Positions 36,141 to 44,206 of a stretch of 64,000 bases of DNA are shown in pieces. The notes beneath the pieces were generated by a model, which worked only from the letters and a program-made list of their open reading frames with translations, ran no database searches and was not told the origin of the DNA. Source of the stretch: Mucilaginibacter hurinus (lineage in GTDB: Bacteria; Bacteroidota; Bacteroidia; Sphingobacteriales; Sphingobacteriaceae); contig NZ_QGDC01000002.1 of NCBI RefSeq assembly GCF_003324525.1, positions 186,001-250,000 of the forward strand, written 5' to 3'. Position 1 is the first letter of the stretch; each line of letters begins with the position of its first letter. Position numbers and translations under genes: made by a program.

Positions 36141-37130
36141 ATGCTTGACATACTCATCATCGGCGGCGGCCCTATCGGCCTGGCTTGCGGGCTTGAAGCT
36201 CAAAAAGCGGGATTAAGCTTTGTTATCATTGAAAAAGGCTGCCTGGTAAACTCGCTGTACAACTATCCCTACACCATGACATTCTTTTCAACCTCCGAGC
36301 GGTTGGAAATTGGTGGAATACCATTTGTAACTACAAGCAATAAACCTACCCGTGCCGAAGCTCTTGAATATTACCGTCGCGTAGCGTTATCGAACAAACT
36401 GCCTGTTAATTTATTCGAAGAAGTTGTAGAGGTATTAAATATAGAAGACCATTACCAGGTCGCTACTACTAAGGCAACGTACAAGGCAAAGCACATTATT
36501 CTTTCAACTGGTTTTTATGACATAGCCGTAAACCTTGACGTACCTGGCGAGGATCTTCCAAAGGTGAAACACTACTATCGCGAGCCGCACTATTACGCCC
36601 TGCAAAAGGTTATTGTAGTAGGCGCCAGCAATTCTGCCATTGATGTGGCTTTAGAGACCTATCGTAAAGGTGCCGAAGTTACGATGGTGGTACGCGGAAG
36701 CGAGGTAAGCAGCCGGGTAAAATACTGGGTGCGGCCTGATATTATTAACCGAATTGAAGAAGGCAGCATTAAGGCTTACTTTAACTCAGAACTGGTAGCA
36801 ATACGTGAAACTGAAGCAGATATTCGCACCCCGGAGGGCATTATTACCGTGCCTAACGATTATGTTATGGCGATGACCGGGTACAAGCCAAATTTTGAGT
36901 TTTTAAAAAAACTGGGGATCAATTTGTCCGAAGACAAATTTGTACCGCAATACAATCCCGACACCATGGAGACTAACAAGCCTGGTATATATCTTGCCGG
37001 TGTAGTTTGCGGTGGTTTGGATACTCATTTATGGTTTATTGAGAATTCACGGGTGCATGCCGATATGATTGTCGCTGATATAATACAGAAAGGTCTCACA
37101 CGCATTAGAACTAATGGGGACGCTTTATAG
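36141..37130 (+). CDS. ypdA: YpdA-type putative bacillithiol disulfide reductase
   Basis: A 329-residue FAD/NADPH pyridine nucleotide-disulfide family protein. The N-terminal FAD loop is IIGGGPIGLACGLEA and the NADPH loop VVVGASNSAIDVALE-type lies near residue 155. The YpdA hallmark NSLYNYPYTMTFFSTSERLEIG is at about 37-58. As in YpdA, there is no CxxC pair. Family members keep bacillithiol reduced, which suggests that this organism makes bacillithiol. Confidence 0.92.
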   Translation: MLDILIIGGGPIGLACGLEAQKAGLSFVIIEKGCLVNSLYNYPYTMTFFSTSERLEIGGIPFVTTSNKPTRAEALEYYRRVALSNKLPVNLFEEVVEVLNIEDHYQVATTKATYKAKHIILSTGFYDIAVNLDVPGEDLPKVKHYYREPHYYALQKVIVVGASNSAIDVALETYRKGAEVTMVVRGSEVSSRVKYWVRPDIINRIEEGSIKAYFNSELVAIRETEADIRTPEGIITVPNDYVMAMTGYKPNFEFLKKLGINLSEDKFVPQYNPDTMETNKPGIYLAGVVCGGLDTHLWFIENSRVHADMIVADIIQKGLTRIRTNGDAL

Positions 37131-37175
37131 AATCAAGAAATATACCGTACCGGCAGGCGGCCTACTTACACTATT

Positions 37176-37571
37176 ATGAATATAATTTTTTATACAATAT
37201 TTTTTTTGGCCATTGATGTATTTATATATCTAATGCTTAATACTGTAAGGAGAAACAATAAAACATGGATTTTGGGATTAGTAAGTGCTGTCATACTTGC
37301 ATTCTTAGTCCATGTTAAACAGTGGAATCCAAATCTACTTCCCTTAAATGAATTTTTAGCAGTTATGTTTTTATCCGGATTGCCGATATTAATTTATTTT
37401 TGGTACAAATATTTTGTATTAAAGAAGATCGGTAGATTAAATATTAGTGATAAAAACTTCCTAGCACTAGCACAAAAGATTTTTTCTTTCTTTTTTTTGA
37501 AGTTAATCTATCTGATGGTTTTCACTATTCAATGTATTTTAATTTTCGAAAGTTTGCATTCTCTCAAATGA
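37176..37571 (+). CDS. Membrane protein of unknown function
   Basis: 131 residues with four hydrophobic segments (IIFYTIFFLAIDVFIYLML, then GLVSAVILAFLVHV, AVMFLSGLPILIYFW, FFLKLIYLMVFTIQCIL). Noticeably richer in A/T than its neighbours. It overlaps the next gene by 4 bases (ATGA). No family recognised. The pair could be recently acquired. Confidence 0.6.
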   Translation: MNIIFYTIFFLAIDVFIYLMLNTVRRNNKTWILGLVSAVILAFLVHVKQWNPNLLPLNEFLAVMFLSGLPILIYFWYKYFVLKKIGRLNISDKNFLALAQKIFSFFFLKLIYLMVFTIQCILIFESLHSLK

Positions 37572-37933
37572 CTTTATCGGTAAAGATAGCTGATCACTGG
37601 AAGGATTTAATAATTTTGTTGGTTTTAGTTTACGCTGCTTATTTTTTGTTTGTTAGAAAAAAGTATAAGTATTACAAGCTAAAAAAAAATGGGTTAAAAT
37701 TACCCGCAAAAGTCCTTTCAATCAATGAAACTAATATATTTATTGATTATGAATCGTATATGATACCTGTAATGGAAATTGTATTTGAACTGGAATATCC
37801 ACCAAATTTAATAAGGAAAGAAACTATCCGGCATGAATTTAGTAGATATGAAAACGTACCTAAAATTGGTGATATTATTATTATTATTGTAGATAAAACC
37901 AACCCTAATAACTTTGATCTTTTTAAGGAATAA
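37568..37933 (+). CDS. Single-pass protein resembling DUF3592
   Basis: From ATG 37568 about 121 residues. An N-terminal membrane segment (LIILLVLVYAAYFLFV) is followed by a beta-rich domain (GLKLPAKVLSINETNIFIDY, MEIVFELEYPPNLIRKE, VPKIGDIIIIIVDKTNP), the layout of DUF3592-type proteins. I place the start at the ATG whose TGA overlap couples it to the upstream gene; an ATG at 37532 would overlap it by 40 bases. A/T-rich like its partner. Function unknown. Confidence 0.6.
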   Translation: MTLSVKIADHWKDLIILLVLVYAAYFLFVRKKYKYYKLKKNGLKLPAKVLSINETNIFIDYESYMIPVMEIVFELEYPPNLIRKETIRHEFSRYENVPKIGDIIIIIVDKTNPNNFDLFKE

Positions 37934-38041
37934 ACCATCGCCCTAACCTGGCGCGAGTATGCACGGCCAGCCAGCAGAGGTGGAGTACTCGTGACATTTA
38001 CGTAGCTATTTACCCTGCCAATTGATATTTTTAAGCTACCA

Positions 38042-38192
38042 ATGAGCCTTAAATATAAATTCAGAAACAAGGATCAATTATACTTTTTAACTTTTTCAGT
38101 AATCAGCTGGATAGCCCTTTTTTTGTCCGCAATGAATACAAAATATTGTTCAGATATTTCATTGAAAAAGTAACCCTCCGCAAACGGTAACC
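38042..38192 (+). pseudogene. REP-associated tyrosine transposase (RAYT), N-terminal relic
   Basis: The ATG at 38042 opens MSLKYKFRNKDQLYFLTFSV followed by ISWIALF, the N-terminus of Bacteroidota RAYTs (Y1 transposases related to IS200/IS605). At a run of T bases (38117-38124) the frame must shift to continue FVRNEYKILFRYFIEK before a stop near 38192. The HUH motif, catalytic Tyr and all later parts are missing. It is a truncated and frameshifted leftover of a REP-mobilising element. Confidence 0.65.
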
Positions 38193-38215
38193 TTACCCGT
38201 CCTCTCCCCTATTAA

Positions 38216-38842
38216 CTAATAGGTGAAGTTTATTTGCTTGCTTTCGCTTATAGCGACAGAAACCAGACTGTTATTCCCAGCCAGCTGCGTAACCGCCCGT
38301 TGTATCTGCAACAGATGCCGTTGTTGATGAGCGACCAGGAAGCGTAAAGCGTCAGCAGTTTTTATCCTTATAAGTGTGGCGATACTTGTAGGCACGGTTA
38401 CACGGTTCAAATCATGATTTCCGGCTGCCTGCAATAAGTTTAGTAAATCCTGTTGTCCATCATAAAAAGCTTGTAATTCTTTTTCTGTGTTTTCTAGCCC
38501 AACAGGCAGGTGCCTGGCAGCCGCCTTGTACCTGGTTTTAACCTGTCCGTTATGCGCGGGTTGCATCATCTTCACAAAATAATCGCCTAACAATCCTGGT
38601 TTAAATGTCGTGGGGTTTTGGGCGATAGCAGTACTGTGCTGCAGTTTTAGTTTTACAACAGGAACGTAATATTTGTTGTAGGTGTTCAAATGCTTTATCA
38701 CCTGGATTATACTCCACGAATCTGGCGCTGGGGCAGTATTCAAAATAGAGCTATGTTGCGCGGTAACCTGGCGGATACTATCTGTAATGTTTTGCACTTC
38801 TGCATACAATTGCCGAAGTAATGTTGACTGATCTAATTTCAT
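38216..38842 (-). CDS. DinB/YfiT-superfamily protein
   Basis: About 208 residues from ATG 38842 (MKLDQSTLLRQLY); an upstream ATG at 38893 would add 17 residues of doubtful value. The four-helix bundle pattern of the DinB family is visible: SWSIIQVIKHLNTYNKYY (His of the metal site) and a late HQQRHLLQIQR carrying two further His. These thiol or metal-dependent proteins have varied roles. It lies two bases to ~50 bases after the Crp/Fnr gene and is probably cotranscribed. Confidence 0.82.
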   Translation of the reverse strand: MKLDQSTLLRQLYAEVQNITDSIRQVTAQHSSILNTAPAPDSWSIIQVIKHLNTYNKYYVPVVKLKLQHSTAIAQNPTTFKPGLLGDYFVKMMQPAHNGQVKTRYKAAARHLPVGLENTEKELQAFYDGQQDLLNLLQAAGNHDLNRVTVPTSIATLIRIKTADALRFLVAHQQRHLLQIQRAVTQLAGNNSLVSVAISESKQINFTY

Positions 38843-38894
38843 AACGCAAATTACCGGCAAATCTCTCGCAAAAAAGTTGACCTGCGCCATCATT

Positions 38895-39533
38895 TTACAA
38901 CCGTATTTTATTCAGCATTTTGCTTAATGTTGCTTTATCAACGCCGATGTAAGAGGCTATGTACTTATCAGGGATTAAGTTAAACAAATGCGGACTGCGT
39001 TTAAACAGTACCTCCAGTTTCTCTGTTGCAGAAAATATGCTTAATTCCTTTTGCCTTTCGAGCACTGATGACAGTGCATTGGCTGACATGATCCTAAGCC
39101 ATTTTTCGAGTTCAGGAAAATCATCCGCCAACTGCATAAAATCGCGATAAGATATTCTGAGTAACCGACTGGCTGTTAAGGTTTCAAAGTTAGAGTTAGC
39201 CGGTTTACATAGCAAAAAGCTATCCACAACACCGGCAAATGAATAAGGGTATGTGAATACAATAGTAACTTCTTTATCAACATGTGTGCAGTAACAGCGT
39301 TGCACGCCTTTAATAACAAAATACAGGTATCGTTCTATGTCATCTTCGCTGGTAAGCAATGTTTTTCGCTTGGCATCAAAAGCATACCAGCGGGCCAGCA
39401 TCGCTTCAAAAAACGCATCGCTTAGCACCGGGACGTAATTAAAGTAAGCTTTAAGTTGAGCTAACTCTTCCGGATGTGGTATCGCCGAATTTATTTTCAA
39501 GATAACTTTAGCACTCTTTAATGTGCAAACCAT
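38895..39533 (-). CDS. Crp/Fnr family transcription regulator
   Basis: 212 residues. The cyclic-nucleotide-binding-like beta-roll occupies ~30-140 (YLYFVIKGVQRCYC, VTIVFTYPYSFAGVVDSFL), then a dimerisation helix, and a short winged helix at the C-terminus (IPDKYIASYIGVDKATLSKMLNKIR). The cNMP phosphate-binding Arg is not obvious, so the ligand may differ. No Fe-S cysteines are seen, unlike Fnr. It is upstream of the DinB-like gene and may regulate it. Confidence 0.85.
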   Translation of the reverse strand: MVCTLKSAKVILKINSAIPHPEELAQLKAYFNYVPVLSDAFFEAMLARWYAFDAKRKTLLTSEDDIERYLYFVIKGVQRCYCTHVDKEVTIVFTYPYSFAGVVDSFLLCKPANSNFETLTASRLLRISYRDFMQLADDFPELEKWLRIMSANALSSVLERQKELSIFSATEKLEVLFKRSPHLFNLIPDKYIASYIGVDKATLSKMLNKIRL

Positions 39534-39900
39534 TTTTACAAACAGTCTAAAATTACGGTTTAAACAATTTAAAGCATAATATTCAGGTCATTAAATGATA
39601 TTTTTCTTGCATAAATAAAAATTAATGGCATACTTTGCACAAAGTTTATAAATATAAAAAATACACTAAAAATGAACCAGCAAAGCTTATATAAGCCCGT
39701 TACAAGAGCAATTTTTGCTCCTGTTGCCGCTGCCTTGGTTTCTGTAATATTTATATGTTCTCCTTCACGACGAAGGCTTTATATCCCCCGGGTTTAATTG
39801 CTGTCCTGGCAAAATTCAAAGCAGTTTTATAACTGTCCCACTAAAATCACTTATTTATTACGGCTGTAAAGGCCATTATTACGGTAATTTTCTTTAAGAA
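39534..39900. other. Gap before the arginine cluster with a possible small ORF
   Basis: 367 bases. An ATG at 39672 opens 41 codons (MNQQSLYKPVTRAIFAPVAA, then hydrophobic) ending at 39797; an alternative frame stays open to about 39898. The hydrophobic start could be a truncated membrane protein, but no family is recognised. A TTTG / TATAAATAT-like pair at about 39636-39655 could be a promoter for the cluster. Confidence 0.3.
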
Positions 39901-40563
39901 ATGACCATACAAGATTTTGATATATTAGTTGCGTCGGCCCAGCATGTTGATTATGCGCAACAGATATGTGATGAAATGGCCGAATCAGCCAAGGCGCGCG
40001 GTACCGGCATCGCACAGCGTTCGCCCGAATATGTCGCCAATAAGATGCTGGAAGGCAAAGCGGTAATTGCCCTTCATAAAGACGGCACCTGGGCTGGCTT
40101 TTGCTATATAGAGACCTGGAGCCACGGGCAATTTGTAGCTAATTCAGGGCTTATAGTTAGTCCGGAGTTCAGGAAAGTTGGCCTGGCAAAAGCTATTAAA
40201 GAACGCATATTTGAACTTTCGCGTACAAAGTATCCGGATGCCAAGTTATTTGGCTTAACTACCGGCCTGGCGGTGATGAAGATAAACTCTGAGCTGGGTT
40301 ATGGCCCGGTTACCTACTCGGAACTTACACAGGACGAGGATTTCTGGAAAGGTTGCAAAAGCTGCGTGAACTACGATATACTGATGAGCAAGGACCGCAA
40401 GAACTGTATGTGTACCGCCATGCTTTTTGACCCTGCCGAAAAAAAGAAGGAAAGAGAAGACAAAGTAAAAAAGATAACCCACAAGGCTACCCTGCTTGAG
40501 CGTATTGAAAACGCGCTGAGGGGAAAAGCTAAAATGTTTACCCTGTTTGTTAAGGCTTATTAA
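39901..40563 (+). CDS. GNAT acetyltransferase heading the arginine cluster (N-acetylglutamate synthase-like)
   Basis: 220 residues. The GNAT core shows CYIETWSHGQFVANSGLIVSPEFRKVGLAKAIKERIFE, with the acetyl-CoA loop RKVGLAKA (about 98-105). A Cys-rich segment (CKSCVNYDILMSKDRKNCMC, ~156-175) is conserved in this Bacteroidota family. It sits 21 bases before argG. Position suggests it makes the N-acyl-glutamate that starts arginine synthesis, which no other gene here could do. Acetyl versus succinyl donor is not settled. Confidence 0.8.
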   Translation: MTIQDFDILVASAQHVDYAQQICDEMAESAKARGTGIAQRSPEYVANKMLEGKAVIALHKDGTWAGFCYIETWSHGQFVANSGLIVSPEFRKVGLAKAIKERIFELSRTKYPDAKLFGLTTGLAVMKINSELGYGPVTYSELTQDEDFWKGCKSCVNYDILMSKDRKNCMCTAMLFDPAEKKKEREDKVKKITHKATLLERIENALRGKAKMFTLFVKAY

Positions 40564-40584
40564 GGCCGTTGATATATTAAATAA

Positions 40585-41790
40585 ATGAAGAAAAAAGTAG
40601 TATTGGCTTACAGCGGGGGTTTAGATACCTCATTTTGCTGTATCTATTTAACCCGCGATCTGGGCCTTGAAGTACATTCGGTTATAGTAAATACCGGCGG
40701 TTTTAGCGACGAAGAATTAAAAGCAGTAGAGAAGCGCGCTTTCGAAATGGGTGTTACTTCGCACCATGTTGTGGATGAAACCAAAAACTTTTACGACAGC
40801 TGCGTGCGTTATTTGATATATGGTAACGTGTTGAAAAACAACACCTATCCCCTGTCGGTAAGTGCCGAGCGGGTGAGTCAGGCTACTGCCATTGCTAACT
40901 ATGTTAAGGAGATTGGCGCAGAATATGTTGCCCATGGCAGCACCGGTGCGGGTAATGACCAGGTGCGGTTTGACATGATATTTAATATCCTTATCCCCAA
41001 CGTGGAAATACTCACCCCTATCCGCGATCTTAAACTTAGCCGCGAAGAGGAGATAGAATACCTGAAAAAGCACGGTGTGGAGATGAACTTTGAGAAGGCT
41101 AAGTACTCTATCAATAAAGGTATTTGGGGCACTTCAGTTGGCGGTAAAGAAACGCTGACCTCAAATTTGGGTTTGCCTGAAGAAGCCTGGCCGACACCAG
41201 TTACTGAAACCGAGGCAAGAAACCTTGAGCTTGTGTTTGAAAAAGGGGAATTGGTTGGGATTGATAGCGAATCATATGATCATCCTGCAAAAGCCATACA
41301 AGCTTTGCAGGCTATTGCCCAGCCGTATGGAATTGGCAGGGACATACACGTAGGCGATACGATTATTGGCATAAAAGGCCGTGTTGGTTTTGAAGCTGCT
41401 GCACCGGTTTTAATTATCAAAGCACACCATACGCTGGAAAAGCACGTGTTAACCAAGTGGCAGCTTACCTGGAAAGACCAACTATCAACCTTTTACGGTA
41501 ACTGGCTGCACGAAGGGCAGTTTCATGACCCGGTAATGCGCAATATAGAAGCCTTTTTGGATGACACGCAGCAATATGTGAGCGGTAAAGTGTTTGTACA
41601 ACTGCTCCCCTATCGTTTTCAGGTGGTCGGCATTGAGTCTGCACATGACTTGATGTCAAACAAGTTTGGCAGTTACGGTGAAATGAATAACAGCTGGAGC
41701 GGCGACGATGTAAAAGGTTTCTCTAAAATATTCGGAAACCAGGTAATGATATACCACAAAGTAAACACTCCTAACCCCCCGGCCCCCTGA
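40585..41790 (+). CDS. argG: Argininosuccinate synthase
   Basis: Joins citrulline and aspartate with ATP. 401 residues with the ATP loop AYSGGLDTSFC (9-19), the Gly-rich GSTGAGNDQVRFD and the KYSINKGIWGTSVGG block. The conserved protein ends at IFGNQVMIYHKVN; the last eight residues (TPNPPAP region) come from a palindromic repeat that supplies the stop codon. It is 34 bases upstream of argC. Confidence 0.96.
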   Translation: MKKKVVLAYSGGLDTSFCCIYLTRDLGLEVHSVIVNTGGFSDEELKAVEKRAFEMGVTSHHVVDETKNFYDSCVRYLIYGNVLKNNTYPLSVSAERVSQATAIANYVKEIGAEYVAHGSTGAGNDQVRFDMIFNILIPNVEILTPIRDLKLSREEEIEYLKKHGVEMNFEKAKYSINKGIWGTSVGGKETLTSNLGLPEEAWPTPVTETEARNLELVFEKGELVGIDSESYDHPAKAIQALQAIAQPYGIGRDIHVGDTIIGIKGRVGFEAAAPVLIIKAHHTLEKHVLTKWQLTWKDQLSTFYGNWLHEGQFHDPVMRNIEAFLDDTQQYVSGKVFVQLLPYRFQVVGIESAHDLMSNKFGSYGEMNNSWSGDDVKGFSKIFGNQVMIYHKVNTPNPPAP

Positions 41791-41804
41791 AGGGGGAGCT
41801 TTTG
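41773..41804 (+). repeat. REP-like palindrome, copy 1 (argG 3' end)
   Basis: A 32-base unit with CCCCCCGGC and an internal palindrome GCCCCCTGAAGGGGGAGC. It spans the argG stop. An inverted near-copy follows at 41853-41884. Confidence 0.8.
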
Positions 41805-41824
41805 AAACGCTTAAAGATTTTATA

Positions 41825-42859
41825 ATGGACGACCAAAACAATAAATCGTTTACTTCTGCTCCCTCTTCAGGGAGCCGGGGGGCTATTCGTGCTGGCATTG
41901 TAGGTGGTGCGGGTTATACCGGCGGCGAAATGCTGCGTATTCTTATTAACCATCCTAATGTTGAGATAGCCTTTGTACACAGCAACAGCAACGCAGGCAA
42001 CTACCTTTACCACGTACACGCAGATCTGTTTGGCGATACCGACCTGATGTTTGCCGCAGACCTGCGTACTGATGTTGATGTATTATTTTTATGTGTAGGG
42101 CACGGCGATGCCAAAAAGTTCCTGGAAGCCAACCAGGTACCCGATAGTGTAAAGATCATTGATCTGAGCCAGGATTTCCGGCTAAGCCAAAACAGGATAT
42201 TTGGCAGCAAAACATTTGTGTATGGCTTACCCGAATTAAACAGGGATACTATTAAAGAGGCTCAAAATATAGCCAATCCGGGTTGCTTTGCAACATGCCT
42301 GCAGTTAGGCTTGTTGCCACTTGCTGCTAAGGGTTTACTTACTAATGAAGTAAACATCACCGGCACAACCGGCTCTACGGGCGCAGGGCAAAGTTTATCC
42401 GCTACGTCGCATTTTTCGTGGAGAAATGATAACCTGTCTGTTTATAAAGCATTTGACCATCAGCACCTGAATGAGATAAGCCAATCGTTAAAGCAATTGC
42501 AGAGCAACGATGTAGGGCAATTAAATTTTATACCCTACCGTGGAGATTTCACCCGGGGCATTATCGCGTCTATATACACCGATAGCGAACTTACGGAAGA
42601 GGAAGCACTGGAGTTATACACAAATTACTATTCTAATCATCCTTTTACGCATGTTACTACCCGTAATATAGATTTGAAACAAGTAGTGAACACCAATAAA
42701 TGCTTTATCCAAGTAAAGAAGCACGGAGGTAAGCTGCTGATAATAAGCATTACCGACAATTTACTTAAAGGAGCTTCAGGGCAGGCGGTGCAGAATATGA
42801 ACCTGATGTTTGGATTACCTGAAACGAGCGGGCTTAAATTAAAGGCGGCTGCGTTTTGA
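41825..42859 (+). CDS. argC: N-acetyl-gamma-glutamyl-phosphate reductase
   Basis: NADPH reduction of N-acyl-glutamyl phosphate to the semialdehyde. 344 residues. The NADP loop GIVGGAGYTGGEMLRIL begins at about residue 24, and the catalytic Cys lies in NPGCFATCLQLGLLP (about 152-166). The first ~20 residues (MDDQNNKSFTSAPSSGSRGA) are not part of the family and are partly encoded by the inverted REP-like copy at 41853-41884; no later ATG would preserve the NADP loop. Confidence 0.94.
   Translation: MDDQNNKSFTSAPSSGSRGAIRAGIVGGAGYTGGEMLRILINHPNVEIAFVHSNSNAGNYLYHVHADLFGDTDLMFAADLRTDVDVLFLCVGHGDAKKFLEANQVPDSVKIIDLSQDFRLSQNRIFGSKTFVYGLPELNRDTIKEAQNIANPGCFATCLQLGLLPLAAKGLLTNEVNITGTTGSTGAGQSLSATSHFSWRNDNLSVYKAFDHQHLNEISQSLKQLQSNDVGQLNFIPYRGDFTRGIIASIYTDSELTEEEALELYTNYYSNHPFTHVTTRNIDLKQVVNTNKCFIQVKKHGGKLLIISITDNLLKGASGQAVQNMNLMFGLPETSGLKLKAAAF
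41853..41884 (-). repeat. REP-like palindrome, copy 2 (argC 5' end)
   Basis: The reverse complement matches copy 1 over most of 32 bases (AGCCCCCCGGCTCCCTGAAG...). It lies inside the argC reading frame, upstream of the conserved core. Confidence 0.78.
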
Positions 42860-42879
42860 GTAATAATAATATACCAACC

Positions 42880-42961
42880 CGTCATTGCGAGGAACGAAGC
42901 AATCTCATAGATATTCACGATTGCTTAGCTTAAAGAGATTGCTTCGTTCCTCGCAATGACG
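42880..42961. repeat. Long inverted-repeat element between argC and argD, copy 1
   Basis: Perfect 27-base arms (42880-42906 and 42935-42961) around a 28-base loop, of the widespread GTCATTGCGAGGAACGAAGC type. It should form a strong hairpin in the arg mRNA. A degenerate second copy lies at 45177-45274. Confidence 0.93.
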
Positions 42962-42976
42962 CTTAATATCACAGAG

Positions 42977-44107
42977 ATGAACCTATTCGACGTTTACCCT
43001 ATTAATCCAATCAACATTGTAAAAGGCGTGGGCAGCCTTGTTTATGATGACAAAGGCACCGAATACCTCGATATGTATGGCGGTCACGCCGTTATTTCAA
43101 TTGGCCATACAAACCCGCATTATGTAAAACGATTGGAAGATCAGTTGCATCAATTAGGTTTTTATTCAAATTCGATAGAAATACCTTTGCAACAGGAACT
43201 GGCGGCAAAACTGGGCAAAGTATCCGGCAAAGAAGATTACCAGCTGTTTCTGTGTAATTCGGGTGCCGAGGCTAACGAGAATGCGCTGAAGCTTGCATCG
43301 TTTTACAACGGTAAAAAGAAAATCGTCGCATTCAGGAAATCGTTTCACGGGCGCACCTCATTAGCCGTAGCTGTTACGGATAACCCAAAAATTGTTGCCC
43401 CTGTTAATGAGACGGATAACGTGATTTTTTTGCCCTGGGGCGATGAAGCAGCTTTAGAACAGGCTTTTGCCGGCAATGATATATCTTCGGTAATTATTGA
43501 AGGCATACAAGGCGTTGGCGGAATACAGGTTGCAGCCGAAAACTTTTTGCAAAAAATCAGGTCAGTTTGCAATGAACAAAATGCTGTGTTTATAGCCGAT
43601 TCGGTACAGTGCGGCTATGGCCGTACAGGGAAGTTCTTCTCGCATGATTTTGCCGGCATTGACGCCGATATATACAGTATGGCGAAAGGTATGGGTAACG
43701 GCTTCCCTATCGGTGGCATTATTATATCGCCGAAAATAAAGCCGGCTTATGGTATGTTAGGTACCACCTTCGGAGGCAACCATTTAGCCTGTGCAGCAGG
43801 ATTGGCTGTGCTGGAGGTAATTGAGCGGGAAAACCTCATGCAAAATGCTGCCGATGTTGGCAGCTATTTAATAAACGAACTTAAAAAGTTTGAACAGGTA
43901 AAAGAGGTACGCGGCCGAGGACTGATGATAGGTATTGAGTTGCCGGAAGAATTGAGCAATGTGCGTAAGGATTTGCTATTTAAGCACCATATATTTACCG
44001 GCGAGGCCAAACCAAATGTGGTAAGGTTACTGCCGGCGCTAAACTTAACCAAAGCACACGCCGACAGATTTTTAGAAGCGTTTGCAGCGGAAGTAGGCCC
44101 TCGCTGA
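42977..44107 (+). CDS. argD: Acetylornithine (or succinylornithine) aminotransferase
   Basis: Class III PLP aminotransferase converting the semialdehyde to N-acylornithine. About 376 residues, with the substrate-entry motif MYGGHAVISIGHTNPHYV, the cofactor region NSGAEANENALKLA and the Lys of AKGMGNGFPIGG as PLP-binding residue. I prefer ATG 42977 (MNLFDVYPIN); the in-frame ATG at 42956 lies inside the hairpin arm of the upstream repeat and adds only MTLNITE. Same operon as argC and argF'. Confidence 0.93.
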   Translation: MNLFDVYPINPINIVKGVGSLVYDDKGTEYLDMYGGHAVISIGHTNPHYVKRLEDQLHQLGFYSNSIEIPLQQELAAKLGKVSGKEDYQLFLCNSGAEANENALKLASFYNGKKKIVAFRKSFHGRTSLAVAVTDNPKIVAPVNETDNVIFLPWGDEAALEQAFAGNDISSVIIEGIQGVGGIQVAAENFLQKIRSVCNEQNAVFIADSVQCGYGRTGKFFSHDFAGIDADIYSMAKGMGNGFPIGGIIISPKIKPAYGMLGTTFGGNHLACAAGLAVLEVIERENLMQNAADVGSYLINELKKFEQVKEVRGRGLMIGIELPEELSNVRKDLLFKHHIFTGEAKPNVVRLLPALNLTKAHADRFLEAFAAEVGPR

Positions 44108-44206
44108 GTCTCCTCAAAAGTAGGAAACTTGTTATAGGGGATACGAATTATTTATAAAAAACTAAAAAAGTCCCTTTTCTTTGGACGGGGATTAGGGTGA
44201 TGCACA

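Noticed and set aside
38893-39534. DinB-like gene starting at 38893, two bases from the Crp/Fnr stop
   Set aside because: The first 17 residues are not family-like; the internal ATG at 38842 fits better.
42956-42976. argD starting at ATG 42956
   Set aside because: The codon is part of the repeat arm and would be buried in the hairpin; the conserved protein begins at 42977.
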